Part shown: positions 37,925-50,527 of the stretch, piece by piece
Position numbering within the stretch: the stretch's first letter is position 1
How the letters are laid out: each line of letters starts with the position of its first letter
Assembly: GCA_011634665.1 (NCBI GenBank)
Contig: WAEK01000003.1
Coordinates: 2,884,001-2,948,000 of the forward strand
DNA length: 64,000 nucleotides
Source of the DNA: Mortierella sp. BCC40632
Lineage: Eukaryota; Mortierellomycota; Mortierellomycetes; Mortierellales; Mortierellaceae
Reading direction: 5' to 3'
Made by a program: the position numbers and the translations under genes
The notes under the pieces: generated by a model
Told to the model about the DNA's origin: nothing
Databases searched by the model: none
The model's input: only the letters and a program-made list of their open reading frames with translations

Positions 37925-38616
37925 TTTCTTCTTTTTGAATAGGCACGGGTCAAGTTGCATGCGAGCTAGCTACGACGTTTGCACGCGTCAAGGGCTTGGA
38001 TGCCTCAACCACGATGCTTAAAAGTGCAATCCAAAAGCCCAATGTCACCTACCATGTCGCCCGTAGCGATGACTTGTCAATCATCGAGTCCTCGAGTGTC
38101 GATCTCTTGACAGTCGCACAGGCATTGCATTGGTTTGATCATCCAGCCTTCTTTTCTGAAGTGAAACGTGTTCTTAAACCCAGTGGTACCTTTGCCGCCA
38201 TCGGTTACTCATTCATTCTCTTTCAAGACCACCCACGCGCCACAGAACGGATCTATCGATTAGGCAATGAGCCTGATCTGCTAGGCACATTCTGGGATGA
38301 TGGACGACTTATTCTCGATAACCTCTACAAATCGATTGACGTACCGATGGCCAATGTGGAACGACATTATTTCCCGGACAAGGCAGCAGGACGGGACCAA
38401 CCATTGGCGATGGAAGGTCAAGTGACTATGAAGCACATGCGTAATTATATCAAGACGTGGTCGTCTTACAAGAACTATTGTGAAAAGTATCCAACACGAC
38501 CAGATATTGTGGATGCGACTATCGATGCGATCCAGCAGGAAGAGAATCTCGGAGATGATGATACAGTTAGTATCACTTGGCCTACGGTAGTGATCCTTGG
38601 TGAAAATAGTGACTAA
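37651..38616 (+). CDS. SAM-dependent methyltransferase, Tmt1/Crg1-like
   Basis: Two exons, 37651-37795 and 37943-38616, encode 272 aa. The Rossmann-type SAM-binding motif I, AVDVGTGTGQVACELA (about residues 43-58), is built across the intron. It is followed by a DLLTVAQALHWFD motif and KRVLKPSGTFAAIGYS. This combination is typical of the class I family that includes yeast trans-aconitate methyltransferase Tmt1 and the cantharidin methyltransferase Crg1, which methylate small carboxylic acids in the cytosol. The exact substrate cannot be read from sequence. The length (about 272 aa) fits the family. The 147-nt intron contains an uninterrupted run of 47 T, so copy-to-copy length variation is likely there. 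A TATA element and CT-rich leader precede the ATG. Confidence 0.92.
37877..37923 (+). repeat. 47-nt poly-T run inside methyltransferase intron
   Basis: Forty-seven consecutive T residues occupy about a third of the 147-nt intron 37796-37942, just upstream of its 3' splice site. It may act as an extreme polypyrimidine tract. The exact count is prone to sequencing error. Confidence 0.85.
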
Positions 38617-38813
38617 AAGTCGACTTGGTCGCTCGATTTCCTTTACTGTATTGGAAGCAGGTTAATTCTTCAGAGTAAAAAAGTATAAAAAAAAGGTCGA
38701 GATGTCTTCAAGACGCAAATAAAAAGATGTTTTCCCATCATCGCCATGATGCCTGGCCTTTCTGGCCACTTCAAGCTAGGAAAAAAAAAGAAATGGAAAC
38801 CAGCCAAAAGAAA

Positions 38814-38886
38814 TGCTCCCTGTGAGGTTCGAACTCACGACCTTGAGATTATGAGACTCACGCTCTACCTACTGAGCCAAGGAAGC
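38814..38886 (-). tRNA. tRNA-Met (anticodon CAT), elongator type
   Basis: On the minus strand a 73-nt cloverleaf without intron. The acceptor stem GCTTCCT pairs with AGGGAGC (one T-G wobble), with discriminator base A. The D-arm contains GGCTCAGTAGGTAGAGC. The anticodon loop CTCATAA carries CAT. The T-arm is GTGAG-TTCGAAC-CTCAC. The A-box and B-box (GTTCGAACCTC) internal promoters are intact. The 3' flank on the minus strand (plus 38805-38813) is not a long T-run, though T-rich sequence follows at about 38781-38790. Elongator rather than initiator is inferred from the normal T-loop TTCGAAC and the TAGAGC D-stem. Confidence 0.95.
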
Positions 38887-39582
38887 TCTTTAGCTGATTG
38901 GATGATGGAGGCTCTCTAAATCACAATTTATACCATAAGATTCAGAATTCACAGTTAGTTTCTGTTCATCAGCCATTTTTTCTCTAATTCCCGTTGATTT
39001 CCCCCCATTTCGCGCCATTTTGCCTCAAAACCAAAGAGAATCACTGCAAAAAAGGTGGTCTAGGGTGCTGACATGGTCCAATGATGCCTAGATCGTTGTG
39101 GAGCATGAAGACTAAAAGTTATCATGCTTGAGAAACTAGGCAGCGTCATGGGTGTGAAGCTCAAGTCGGATCATTTAATAACAGTGGTGAATGGAGGAGT
39201 TGACGTCCATGGCAAAGAGAGCTGAAAACGAAAGAAAGGCGTCACCAATAGAAGACAAAAAGATAGAATCAAAGTAGTGTGAGTGTGTGAGGTGAGGACC
39301 GGAGAGGAGAGAAAAAAAAAAAAAAAAAAAAGTCGGTCGCGTGAGAGGATCGGGTGAGAAAGTGGAGGTCATGTGGGCCGATGACACTTGCTGTGTATCA
39401 GAGCAGTGAGAGAGAGGCATGCGAGGAAGGATAATGGAGGGTTGAGCCATGGGAGCAAAGAGATTTATAGGACATGGCGATGGCAGAAGAGTGGATGCAT
39501 GTCTCTCGAGACTCTTTCTCGAAGCAGAGAGCTGAGAGAGAAAGAGAGAAAGAAAAAAAAAAAAAGAGAGAAAAAAAAAAAA

Positions 39583-39627
<45 letters not shown>

Positions 39628-40182
39628 AATCAGAAGTGCACGGGCACTCTGCCTGACGTCCCGTGGTCCTGTCAACGTCTTTTTCTCGCGTCTACAAAGG
39701 ACAACTCTGCGAGTGCTTCACCTCACACTCTTACACTCTCTTATTCACACACACATACACACACACACACTCTCTCTCTCTATCTCTCACACACTCTCAT
39801 TCTCTTGTTTTTCTCTCTCCATCTGGTCATCGCTCATTTTGCCTTGTGCTCCCCCCCTCTTCTCTCTCATTGACACTGTCCTCTGCCCTGTGCCCCGTCC
39901 TTTTTGCATCTCCGCCAGCCTTTTTTTTCCTTCTTCTTCTCTTCCCCACATCAAACACATCAAGCACATCAGCTGCCACCCGTTAGCGGTTTATGATTGA
40001 TCCGATCCATGCCCCCTTGGGTTTTCACTTATCCTTTCTCTCCCACTTTCTCTTTTCTCTCTTTAAATCTCTCTCTTTCTCTCTCTTTCCCTTTTTTTCC
40101 CAATTTTAAAACCATAATCCCGCGCATCGCCTCAGCCTCCATCCGCTCGCCAATCCTGACCGTTTTGGCCATTGGATTTTTT

Positions 40183-40184
<2 letters not shown>

Positions 40185-40228
<44 letters not shown>
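40185..40228 (+). repeat. 44-nt poly-T run 57 bp before the GSK-3 start codon
   Basis: A T-run broken only by a C at its upstream edge lies in the presumed leader or proximal promoter of the GSK-3 gene. Poly(dA:dT) of this size disfavours nucleosomes, so it may mark the promoter. The ATG is at 40285. Confidence 0.75.
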
Positions 40229-40284
40229 CATCCTGCCTGCCTGCCCTTTCCTCTTTTACTCTGCCAGACCGGCCATCCACGAAA

Positions 40285-43200
40285 ATGTCCTCAGCTGCCC
40301 CCATCAATGGCATCAAGATTAGTGGTAAGTTTCGTCTGGATGTATTTTTTTATTTTCGTCTCACTATATTTTCTTTTCCCCAATGCGCGCTGTCCCGTTC
40401 AAGGATCGTCAAATGTGTGATGGCGAGGGTGTGTGTGTGCGTGTGTGTGCGTGTGTATTTGTGTGTACGTGTGGGGTGTGGGTGCACGCGGCCTAGTAGC
40501 TGTGGGCCAGTGCATGAACAGACATGAAATTGGATCTGAACATGGTCTCCGCCTTGTGCAAATGGACAATGTATTTACTCATCGTCTTCTCCACACGCAT
40601 TCTTTCTTTCTTTCCTTCTCTCTTTCCCTTTCTCATTATTTTGGGGGTCATAAATAGGCGAGAGTGACCCGACGAAGGTGATCAGGGTGATGGCGAACGA
40701 TGGCAAGACAGGTGAACCATATGAGCTTGCCTATACCAACTACAAGATGATTGGCAACGGTTCCTTTGGCGTGGTCTTCCAAGCCAAGCTGGCCAGCACG
40801 AACGAGGATGCTGCCATCAAGAAGGTTCTGCAGGACAAGCGCTTCAAGGCAAGTTGGGGTTGTCTGTTCTCTCTTTTTTCTCTTCCCCAATCTCTTTCTC
40901 CGAAAGGAGACCCCCTCTCCTCGTCCTCCTCGTCTTCTCTCCTCGTCTGTTCGTGTCGCAAGACGGAGTTTTCTCAAAGAGTCCCATGACTCGCCGAACC
41001 GTGACCCCGCCAGCCTGTTGGTCAGCGACCCTGTCCAAACTTCTCACTCGTCCGCTCTCTTTCATTCTCTCGGGCCACACCACACATACACATACATACA
41101 TATACACACGCACACACACACATTCTCTCTGCTCTCCGAGCCATTGCTATGATTGCTTTCATTGTTATGATTGTTATGTACGAAAATGACAAGAAAAAAA
41201 GAAAGAAAAAAAAGGCGGGAGTAACGACTAACCTTTCCTCACTCTCACTTTTGGCTTGACTCTCCTTGCCTTCCTTCTCCTTCGACCGGGTTCCAATGGA
41301 GCACAGAACCGAGAGCTTCAGATCATGCGTCTGGTCTCCCACCCAAACATTGTCGACCTCAAGGCCTTTTTCTACTCCAACGGTGACAAGGTAATGCGTT
41401 TTGCCTTTTTTTTTTTTCCTCCTTTCTCTCTCTCTCTCTCTCTTTCTCTCTCACTTGTCAGAGCAGGCCTCAAGAAGGGGGAAAGGGGGGGGGGGGAAGG
41501 GGGGAGAAAGGGTGATGGTGGTGGTGGTGGTGGTGGAGACCTTGTTCCCCTGTTCTTGTTCCTCTGTTCTGTTGCAATGTCGGATGACAGAGGTTCGGCC
41601 GTCCTTGCTCGCGAGGCCTAGGGGCGAAGTGTGTGAGTGTATGTGTGTGCGTGTGTGCGTGTGTGCGTGAGTGTGTGCGCAAGTGTGTGGCGAGGACCAC
41701 AAGCAAGATCAACTCTTTTTTTGGCCAGGGGCATGGTGGAGCACCATCATGAGGCAGAGGACAAAAGAGTGATCTTTGTCCTGGACCTTGGGCGGACCAC
41801 AGACGACATGCGCATACCGTTTTTTTTTTTTTTTTTTTATCTCGCGCGCCTACACTACACACAAGACATTCGCATGCACGCACAATGGTGTGGTGGAATT
41901 GGGACATTTATCGCTGCGCCTGTATAGGTCCGGGAGAAAGAAGAAGAGCAGTACCGGCAGGAGGAGCAGGGGTAGGGCAATGCTCATGCCTGTTGACCCC
42001 TCCCCCCACTCCATCCCTTTTTCTTCCTCTCACTTGACTGTCAATATGTCTTGGGATCAGCCCGCCATGTACCGGGATCGGTTCGTTGACGGATCCGACT
42101 TGCAACCGCTTTCACCATTCCGACATCCATCCCAGGATATGAAACCGCGTATATGGTTCATTCAAATGTGCATTGATGACGGATTGGCGTAATGCATCTG
42201 AGAGCCAGTGTGACGGAATGATGCAGGGCCACAATCCAAAAGGGAACGAGATTGCCTTGGAAGATAAAAAAAAAAAAGGGTACTCTTCTTTTGGTACCTC
42301 CGACATTCAACATTAACCTTGTCATCTTTCTGCACGGGATCAATAGAAGGATGAGGTCTTTTTGAATCTGGTGCTCGAGTACATCCCAGAAACTGTCTAC
42401 CGTGCTTCTCGCTATTTTTCAAAGAACAAGCAGACAATGCCGATGCTCCCAGTCAAGCTGTACATGTATCAGCTCTTCCGCTCATTGGCCTACATCCATG
42501 CGCTCGGCATTTGTCACCGTGATATCAAGCCTCAGAATCTTCTCCTGAACTCTGCTACTGGCATCTTGAAACTATGCGACTTTGGAAGGTAAAGAGGTTA
42601 CACTCCTTTCACACTCCCTTTCCATCTTCTATTCCGTTCAGCTCGAGGAGGTTCAGGATCTAACAAATCCCAATGTCTCTTTGCCTCCCTCTTCCCCCTT
42701 CTCCAATAGCGCAAAAATTCTTGTTGCAGGAGAGCCCAACGTGTCGTATATCTGTTCGCGTTACTACCGTGCTCCAGAATTGATCTTTGGAGCTATCAAC
42801 TATACTACCAATATCGGTTAGTGATTTAACTACGATCAGCGAGGAAGGGTCTCTAAATTGATACTAGATCCACCTGTGCTAACTCTACTCTTCTTTCCTT
42901 CTATCCTTCCAGATGTGTGGTCAGCAGGATGTGTCATGGCAGAGTTGATGCTTGGACAACCTCTCTTCCCCGGCGAGAGCGGTATTGACCAGCTGGTGGA
43001 GATTATCAAGGTTCTCGGAACACCAACAAAAGAGCAAATCAAGACTATGAATCCCAACTATATGGAGCACAAGTTTCCTCAAATCAAACCTCATTCCTTC
43101 AGCAAGGTAAAAGCTGTGCACTGATCGATTTGGTGGAGAGCATCTAACACCCTCTTTGAATATCGCATGAGCGCTAAACTAACAGATGATATCTTTCCCA

Positions 43201-43664
43201 TGTAGATTTTCCGGACAAAGACGCCCCCAGAGGCACTGGATCTCATCTCTCACCTTTTGGAATACACGCCCACTTCACGCTACACTCCAATTCAAGCCAT
43301 GGTGCACCCGTTCTTTGATGAGCTCCGACTCCCTGAAACACGGCTACCCAATGGCAAGGAACTGCCTCCACTCTTCAACTTTACGCCTCTCGGTAAGTGA
43401 CCATCTCTGGGACTTTTTTTGGGATCATTCTGTCACTCTCCAGACTTGAACAGTAGTGGAGTAGGAGACTAATTTTATTATTTTATTATTTTATCCATCT
43501 GAACTCGATGTACCTATGGGAAATATTTAGAACTTTCAACGCGCCCCGACTTGATACCCAGACTGGTCCCTCGCCACGCAGAGGCGGAACTTCTTTCACG
43601 GGATATTGATGTTCACAATTTTGTGCCAGTACCTCCAAGCACAATCCGGATCTCACTGGACTAA
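40285..43664 (+). CDS. GSK3: glycogen synthase kinase 3 (Ser/Thr kinase, Rim11/Mck1 type)
   Basis: Eight exons, 40285-40324, 40658-40848, 41307-41390, 42347-42588, 42710-42816, 42913-43106, 43206-43392 and 43531-43664, join to 392 aa. GSK-3 phosphorylates primed substrates in growth, stress and differentiation signalling, in cytosol and nucleus. Visible motifs: glycine loop [10 protein letters not shown] (45-54), catalytic Lys68 in [17 protein letters not shown] with Asp164, DFGSAK with Asp183, and the activating Tyr199 in [16 protein letters not shown], all GSK-3 signatures. [19 protein letters not shown] and [14 protein letters not shown] complete the lobe. The N-terminus lacks an obvious Akt-type RxRxxS inhibitory site. 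The second coding intron begins GCAAGT, a GC-AG intron; no GT alternative keeps the frame. Intron 3 is long (956 nt) and holds GA, GGT and CA-type repeats. The first coding exon is only 40 nt. Confidence 0.97.
41391..42346 (+). other. 956-nt third coding intron of GSK-3
   Basis: Flanking exons join GDK to KDE exactly as in other GSK-3 proteins, so nothing coding is missing here. It holds a CT run (about 41424-41455), a GGT run (41515-41537), a GT-rich tract (41640-41680) and a T-run (41820-41839). Confidence 0.8.
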
Positions 43665-44276
43665 AAAAAAAGAAAAAGAAAAAGAAAATGAAGTAAAAAG
43701 AAAAGAAAGAAAGAGGATGGAAGAAAGGGAGCCCCACCTTCAGGCCAAGGAATGCGGGTCAAGGCAATAACAAGGACAACTATGGGCACATTTACATCAA
43801 TTACGGACAAAAAAAAAAAGAAAGAAAGAAAGAAAAAAAAAGAAAAACAACATCTACAAAGAAAAGGAGAAGGAACGGAAGAGCGAGACTTTATCCTAGG
43901 GATCCACGCACATCGTTGACCTGTGGTTTCTGTGACTCTGCCGATCACTTGACTTTTTTTTTTTTTTTTTTGGGAAGGGGGTTTTGCTCTGTCGGATGTC
44001 CGAACTCTTTTTTTCACTTTTATTTTATTCATTTTATCTCCTTTACTCTCTTCCTCTGTACAAACTTTCGCCAATTCTATTTCTTTTCTCTCTCTCTCCC
44101 CTTTCTCTTTGTTCCTGTTCTTGCTGATGTTCGCCCAGTTAGTCTCCTTGCCGTCTCTCTGTATCATGTGTTCTTGTGCAGTCTGTTTCGATTTGGTTGT
44201 ATATTGTAATCTCGTTTTCCTTTCTCTCCGTCCCTTACCACCTCTCGTTAGTGCTTTGTTGCGTTCTGAATTAATA

Positions 44277-44283
44277 TTTTTTT

Positions 44284-44336
<53 letters not shown>
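44277..44336 (+). repeat. poly-T tract, 60 nt with one C
   Basis: A T-run interrupted once (C at 44296) lies about 610 bp after the GSK-3 stop codon. Confidence 0.8.
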
Positions 44337-44338
<2 letters not shown>

Positions 44339-44900
44339 AATTTACTTTTTCTTTTTATCACTTAAAAAAATGAAGAAGCTTGCCTCAAGGAAAACAATGT
44401 TGAAAGAAAGAGAGAGGCCCAATACCTACAGACGAAAAAGAGGAAGAATTTGTGTGCTCGTTTGGAGGAGTTCTCTATGGGGCCAATTGAGGATTGGAGA
44501 GAGAGAAGGATAGAGGTTGAAGAGTAAAGGGGAATGAGCATATCCAGCAAATTACTGCAGAGAATTTGAGAGGAAATGGGCGGGAGAAATAGACAGGATA
44601 GTTTTTTTTTTTTTTTTTTTTTTTATATGTTTGTTTTGTAACCAATGAAGAGAGAAGGAGAAAGGACGTTGAACAGACGCTTAAAATGAGTTGGGTGTTA
44701 TTTTTTTCAAATCCAATTGGTGGCATTCAATTCCAGTAAGGGGGAAAGTCAGAGAGAGAAGAAGAGGGAGCTGGCGGGAAAGAAAGAAATAAGGGCATTC
44801 CTTGAACGGGAATCGTTTGCGCAGGAAGAGGACTAGCTGCTGCAGTAATAGGAAAAAAGAAAGAGGAGAAAAAAGTATGAAGAAACGGTGTAGTTTTGAT

Positions 44901-44935
<35 letters not shown>

Positions 44936-46519
44936 CAAAGGCGGCTTGCACGCTCAGGGGTTCCAATGTACTTTTTTTTTTTTTTTTTTTTTTTGCTGCC
45001 GCCGCGGCCGTGTGATCCCTTAGGACTCTTGAAGAGTGGTAGCTTGAGTGGAATAAGCTCCGCAAAAAAAAAGGAGAGCGCGTAATCATTTGTATGGAGA
45101 GCGAAGGGTTTGTTGCTGCCGGTGGTGGTGACAGTGATGGCGGTGGCGGTGGTGATGGTGAAGGAGGAGGAATGAGAGGGGAGGGGGGAGTGGTTGCTGT
45201 CAGGAAAATGCAAGGTTAGTTTGCTCCTGATTCGGCGCTCCTCTCCCAACCCCCACAGTTTCCAAGATAGTGGTGTTGCTGGTGGTGTTGCTGTCGTATC
45301 GTAAGCATTCTCAGAGTTCCAACACGCACAGAAGAGTTTTAAAGACAAAGACGGTTGGTGTATGGGGAACATTGCTGAAAGGAGACAGACCAATTGTGGG
45401 GTCACGGCGTATTCTAGCGGGTATTTTGAATTAGCATGGGAGAGGAGGTCAAGCTTTGTGAGCGAGACAGACCAAAGAGCGTTGCCCAAAAGGCGGGTTT
45501 CCTCAGAGGACCCGGACGGAGGAAGAGAGGAGAGTCTATAATTCCCGCCGCGCACGAGCCTCTCCCTCCTTTTCATGGGCTTGCCTTGTTGCTCTCTCGT
45601 ATACTCCCCCCAGCCCACACAGGGCTCAGGTGTAAACACCCTCCTCGCTTGAATGTTTTTGGTCTGTGTTGGGGCAAATGGCTCATAATTTGACCCCCGC
45701 ATTGACCTTCTGCAGATGTTTCGCTCCTCTCAGTCTGGTCATTGCGCTCTTGACTCCCGCTCTTTCGCTTTTTTTTTTTGTATGGAAGTGTAGCGGCCTA
45801 AAAATACAATGACTAGTCTGTAAAAAAGAGGGTAGGCGATATTGTCCCCTTTCTCTCTCTTTCCCTCCCCTCTTTCGCCCTTTTGTTCAATGGTCCATGT
45901 CTCCCTCATGTCGATCCTTGGATGTGATGGGCTTTGATAGAGCGCCCTGGAGGGATGACATTTGCTCAATTGTGTTCTAAATAGGACTCTTGCGAGTTGA
46001 CATGATCAAGAAAGAGATAGAGAAAGCCAATTGAAAAGAGAGCGACCACGAGCCTCGAATAAGCCATAGAAATTAGGCGATTGAGAAAAAAATGGTTGCG
46101 CCTTGAAGCGGAACCTAGCGATTCGCTAAAGCGCAAAGAATGCATGCAATAATATAACGGCCCGTTTTTTTTTTTTTTTTTGTGCATCACGATCTCGATC
46201 CCGGATCCAGATCCATAATCAACGATCCGGATTGTTCTCAGATCAAGGGAAGGAAAAAAGAAAAAGGAAAGTGATTTAAAGTGTCCAGATGGACAGTGAC
46301 CAGCTCATCTTAGTGAGATGGGATCTGTAATTGGATTTGGAATAGAGGGAAAAACTGAGCGGTAAGGCAAAAGGCGAGGCGTATCAAAAGAAAAAAAAAG
46401 AAAAAACAGAGAAAAAAGATACTGGCTTTGAAAGACACAAGGCATCTTTGCTCGAATCGAGATCCTTCCCCTTTCTTTCTTTTTTCTTTCTTTCTTTCTT
46501 TTTTTTTAAATAAAATAAC

Positions 46520-46620
<101 letters not shown>

Positions 46621-48498
46621 GTGGTCGTGGAGGCGATGAAAGGAGCTGAGGCAAAAGAAAACAAAAAACCATAAAAGGTACGACAAAGAGCATGTACATC
46701 TATCTGCGCCGCCGAGAACTCATCGAGAGGTTTAAAAAAGAAAAGAATAGCAGAAGCAAAAAAAAAAAAAAAGAATCTCGGCCAACTGAAGGGTCTTGAG
46801 CAGTCTGCTCGATCCCTTTATCGAGGATGAGTGATGAGGCAGGCAAAAGGAGGGGATCATGTCGACAGAGCAGTATAAACCAGGAACCAGGTAGAAAAAG
46901 AAAAAAAGGAAGTGCAGAATAGGAAAGGAGGAAAGGGACATGGAAAGGAGAGGAGCTAGAGCCAGAGACGATTCACATAACGAGAGAGCTGCTTAGCCAA
47001 CGCTCTGCGCTCTACCAGTTCCAAAACCATTCCAACGATAGGCGATCAGGATACCCCAATGGCTCTGATTCTGGATGGCACGAGTGTATGTGGGTGAGGT
47101 TGGACAGACTCTGTGTTCATACTTTGTCCGTCTATCATCCTAGTCATGTCTGTGCTCAACATGGATGTCCAAAAGTCTAAAGAATGACATGTGTAGAGCT
47201 CATGCTCTGGCGTTGCTCGAGCGCACTAGACGACAGGCACCAGCCTGCAATCCTTCTGAGAGCGCGAGAGCAAAAGTCAGAGACGACACCACTCGACCGA
47301 ACGGAGCAGAAGGAGGCAAAAGGCGCAAGGAGCAAATTGATCCGCACCGTGTCACAAAAAACACTAGTGTTGGTGTGGCCGGGCGGTAGTGGAGTAGGTG
47401 ACCTCGTTTGAGCGCATGGGAGAAAGCGTGCACTGGGGTACAAAGCACGCGCGGGCCAAACGCACAAATGGATAGCTCGTGGCATGGTAAGAGTACGCAC
47501 GAGCAGATCCATCCTGGTATCGAAAACTCTGAAGTGGGAGAGAAAAGGAAGGAGGGGACCACGTCAGGGCGGAGCGGCAGATGCACGAGGTGCACAAAAT
47601 GCACTTGTTGACCATGCTGTATGTGTCGTTGTGGCCCTCTCGGTAGAGCAAAGGAGTCTGGCTGCATGGGAGCATGATGCATGGGGCGCATGGAGTGTGG
47701 CCAGAGTGTCACTCCTTTTTAGTCGCTCGCACGCCCCATCCTTTGCCTTTTTTTTTTCCCGTTCCACTCAGACCACTCACAGACACACGCGTCTCTCTTT
47801 TCTTTCTTTTTTTTTTTTTCTCTTTTTCTTTTCCTGCAACATCATCATTCTTGCATCGGATCAGCCATTGTCCCATCTCCATCACCTGTCCTCATTTAAT
47901 TTTTTTTCCGGCGTACCCCTACTTCCACTCGACTTTATCCCCAATCCAGCTAGTCATCCTACTAGCCTTTTGCTCCGCCAAACAAACCAAACACGCACGT
48001 TCCTTGCGGCCAATCATCAACGCCCCGTACTCTGCGGCCAATCCGACAGTCGCCTGCGCAGGCCGGTCAGACACGTCCACTCGCGGTCATCGAACAAGGA
48101 TACATCCATATACCTTTGCGTTGAAGGAGCTATATTCTCGTTCATTGTGTAGCAGACCTCCTTTCCCCAAAGAGGACACATATAAATATCAACGAACTCC
48201 CGTGCGCGTGTTATCCCTGCCCACGGCCCAGTGACCACGCAACGTCTTGGTCTTGGTCTTTTCTCTCTCTTTCTCCAGACGAATCGAGCGACTAGCCGGG
48301 CAAGGGCCAGCAGACAGGGAATAGCGTAAGGCCTGTTTGTTCGTATGTTCTTGGTCCTCTTATTCAAAGGCACCCGAGCAACGACAAGGTAAGACCCTTG
48401 CGGGCGAAGTGAAGTGAGCGACAGTTACCTTTTTGCGATCCAGCCCCTTCTCAGCCAGAGGATCCATCCACAGCCCACACGCACATGCACACACACAC

Positions 48499-48503
<5 letters not shown>

Positions 48504-48534
<31 letters not shown>

Positions 48535-48660
48535 TCTTTCTTTCTCCCTCCCTTCCTCTTTCTTTCTTTCTCTCTTTCTCCCTCCCTTCTTTCTCTTTCT
48601 CCCTCTCTTCTCCTCTCTCTCTCTCTCTCTTTTTCTCTCTTCTCTCTTTCTTTCTCTTTC
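48504..48660 (+). repeat. CT-rich microsatellite block
   Basis: Tandem CT dinucleotides pass into TTTCTC/CCCTC variants over about 155 nt. Confidence 0.8.
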
Positions 48661-49544
48661 AATTATTTCTCCCTGTCTCTGCCTCTGTCTCTGTCTCTGT
48701 CTCTCGCCTACGAGAGGGCGCGAGCGACGCTTTGCGCTAGGCCACGGGCATGGGCCAGTTTTGGCCCTGGTTCCAATCAAACACCCACTCACGAGCCTCG
48801 GGGAGGAGGGTGGTTGAAAGAAGGGGTGAGGAGGCGAGGGGTGATAGAGAATGGAAAGAAGAATATTTTTTGTCTTGTTGCCATACTGTCCTGTTGCTCT
48901 TGGTCCTCCTGCGGGTTGTGCTTCTCTCTGGCTGCAAGCTGCAGCCATGTGCACCATGTTTGCAACCCATGTTTTTTTTTTTTTTTTTTTTTTTGCAGCA
49001 ATGCCTCCTCTTCCTCCTCGCCTATCTTTCTCTCAAGCCCATGGTTCCTGCGTCTTCCCCATGGCGCGTACTCGGCCTCAAAGTTGGCCTTGTCGCGCTC
49101 GGCCGCCCCCCTTTTGCCCCAACCATGATGCATGCATGTTATGCAGGCAATGTATTTCAAATATACGGCGGCCAGAGTATCCTTTGTCTTGGGTTGACTC
49201 CAATCCGGGCTGTCCACTGGGTCCCATGAGCTGCACTGCGTGGTCGCATGTTCTGGCGCCAGATGTAGGGTCCCTGGCCCAGGGAAGAGGAGAGATAGAG
49301 AAAGAGAGAGAGAGAGAGAGAGTTAGGAGAATTACTGGTCGCCTACGCGCAGTCTTTGTAGCCTCGTGGTCGTGTTCATTCTTTGGCCTTGTTCCCACTC
49401 TCTCTCTCTCTCTCTCGTGCGTGCTTCTCGGCCCTTTTCTCTCACCCTCACTTACTCTCACTCTGTGGATGAGGATGCTTCGTGCCTGCTGATCTGAGTG
49501 GGAATCGAGTCCTGATTCACTCTGTGTTTGTGGGGTTCATCTCA

Positions 49545-49549
<5 letters not shown>

Positions 49550-49619
<70 letters not shown>
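49550..49619 (+). repeat. (CT)35 dinucleotide microsatellite
   Basis: Seventy nucleotides of uninterrupted CT repeat, followed by TTTCTTTC-type sequence. Confidence 0.95.
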
Positions 49620-49625
<6 letters not shown>

Positions 49626-49722
49626 CTTCTTTTTCATTCTCTTCTTGATTCAGTTCAGTTCTCCAAACGCCCTTCCCGCTGTTCAACCAGACACAACAAA
49701 CGCTGACCTACAAACACACTTT

Positions 49723-49726
<4 letters not shown>

Positions 49727-49772
<46 letters not shown>
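49727..49772 (+). repeat. (CA)23 dinucleotide microsatellite
   Basis: Uninterrupted CA repeat about 110 nt after the (CT)35 array. Confidence 0.95.
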
Positions 49773-49775
<3 letters not shown>

Positions 49776-50075
49776 TTTACACACAAATACTCAGACACAC
49801 CTCCAAACACACATTCACCCTCTCTCTTCTCAGTTTTACGCACAAACACACTCGACCATGTAAGCAGACTTGTGTGTTGACCCTCGAGTGTGACCCCTCT
49901 CCTCCCCCCCAAAAAGCAAGGTGGGGAAGGAGACACAGCATCAACAACAACAACAATAACAACAGTAGAAGTGAACAGGGCCAGGTCAGGAAGCTGCCTC
50001 CCTATTGTTGATGCCGGTGTCCATCCTCCTGCGGGGACGTGTGTGAGTAGGATGTACACACACCCCCACCTCTCT

Positions 50076-50112
<37 letters not shown>

Positions 50113-50328
50113 CTCTTTTCTTCTCTGTGTCTCCATCGGGTTCATTCTTTGTGCTCTTTTCCATTTGGCTGATGCCTTCTCCTCTTGAGTATCCTTGGTC
50201 AAATCTCTCTCACTTCTCTCTCCCAACCTCTCTTCTCCTCCTCCTCCCCCCTCCCCTTATTTTCTCTCTTCTTTCTATACTCTACTCGCGGATAAAACGA
50301 CCTCGAGAAAGGTAGAGCTTGACGGGGA

Positions 50329-50336
50329 TATAAAAA
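50329..50336 (+). promoter_or_regulatory. candidate TATA box for the long methyltransferase gene
   Basis: TATAAAAA precedes an ATG at 50427 in a good context (CACCATGG) that opens a short Ala-rich frame followed by possible donors (GTGAGG, GTAGCA). If the methyltransferase has an upstream first exon, this is the best promoter in sight. Inference from position only. Confidence 0.35.
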
Positions 50337-50490
50337 GACCGTAGTTGCGCATGCTGACAAAGAGCGTTTTAGTAGAGGCCAGTACGCTGCGAGCGGCCAG
50401 CCAAAGTGGCAGATACATCAGTCACCATGGCAGCAGCGGCACTGGCAGTGGGAGCAGGAGGTGAGGTAGCAGCGAGCAGCAACGGGGAAA

Positions 50491-50527
<37 letters not shown>

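Larger units (their letters stand above)
38617..40284. other. intergenic spacer containing the tRNA and the GSK-3 promoter
   Basis: Apart from the tRNA there is no supported gene. Seen: an A-run at 39311-39330, an A/GA composite at 39550-39627, a CA/CT composite at 39748-39800, a CT-rich leader (40030-40100) and a T-run (40185-40228) just before the GSK-3 start. Open frames over these repeats are artefacts of composition. Confidence 0.55.

Noticed and set aside
44935..45702. 255-codon open frame on the minus strand
   Set aside because: It runs through an A/T run and low-complexity sequence, has no domain, and offers no splice-supported extension.
46979..47033. tRNA-like sequence (reverse of GGTAGAGCGC D-arm)
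   Set aside because: Only a D-arm-like piece is present; no acceptor stem pairing, anticodon arm or B-box could be found. At most a fragment.
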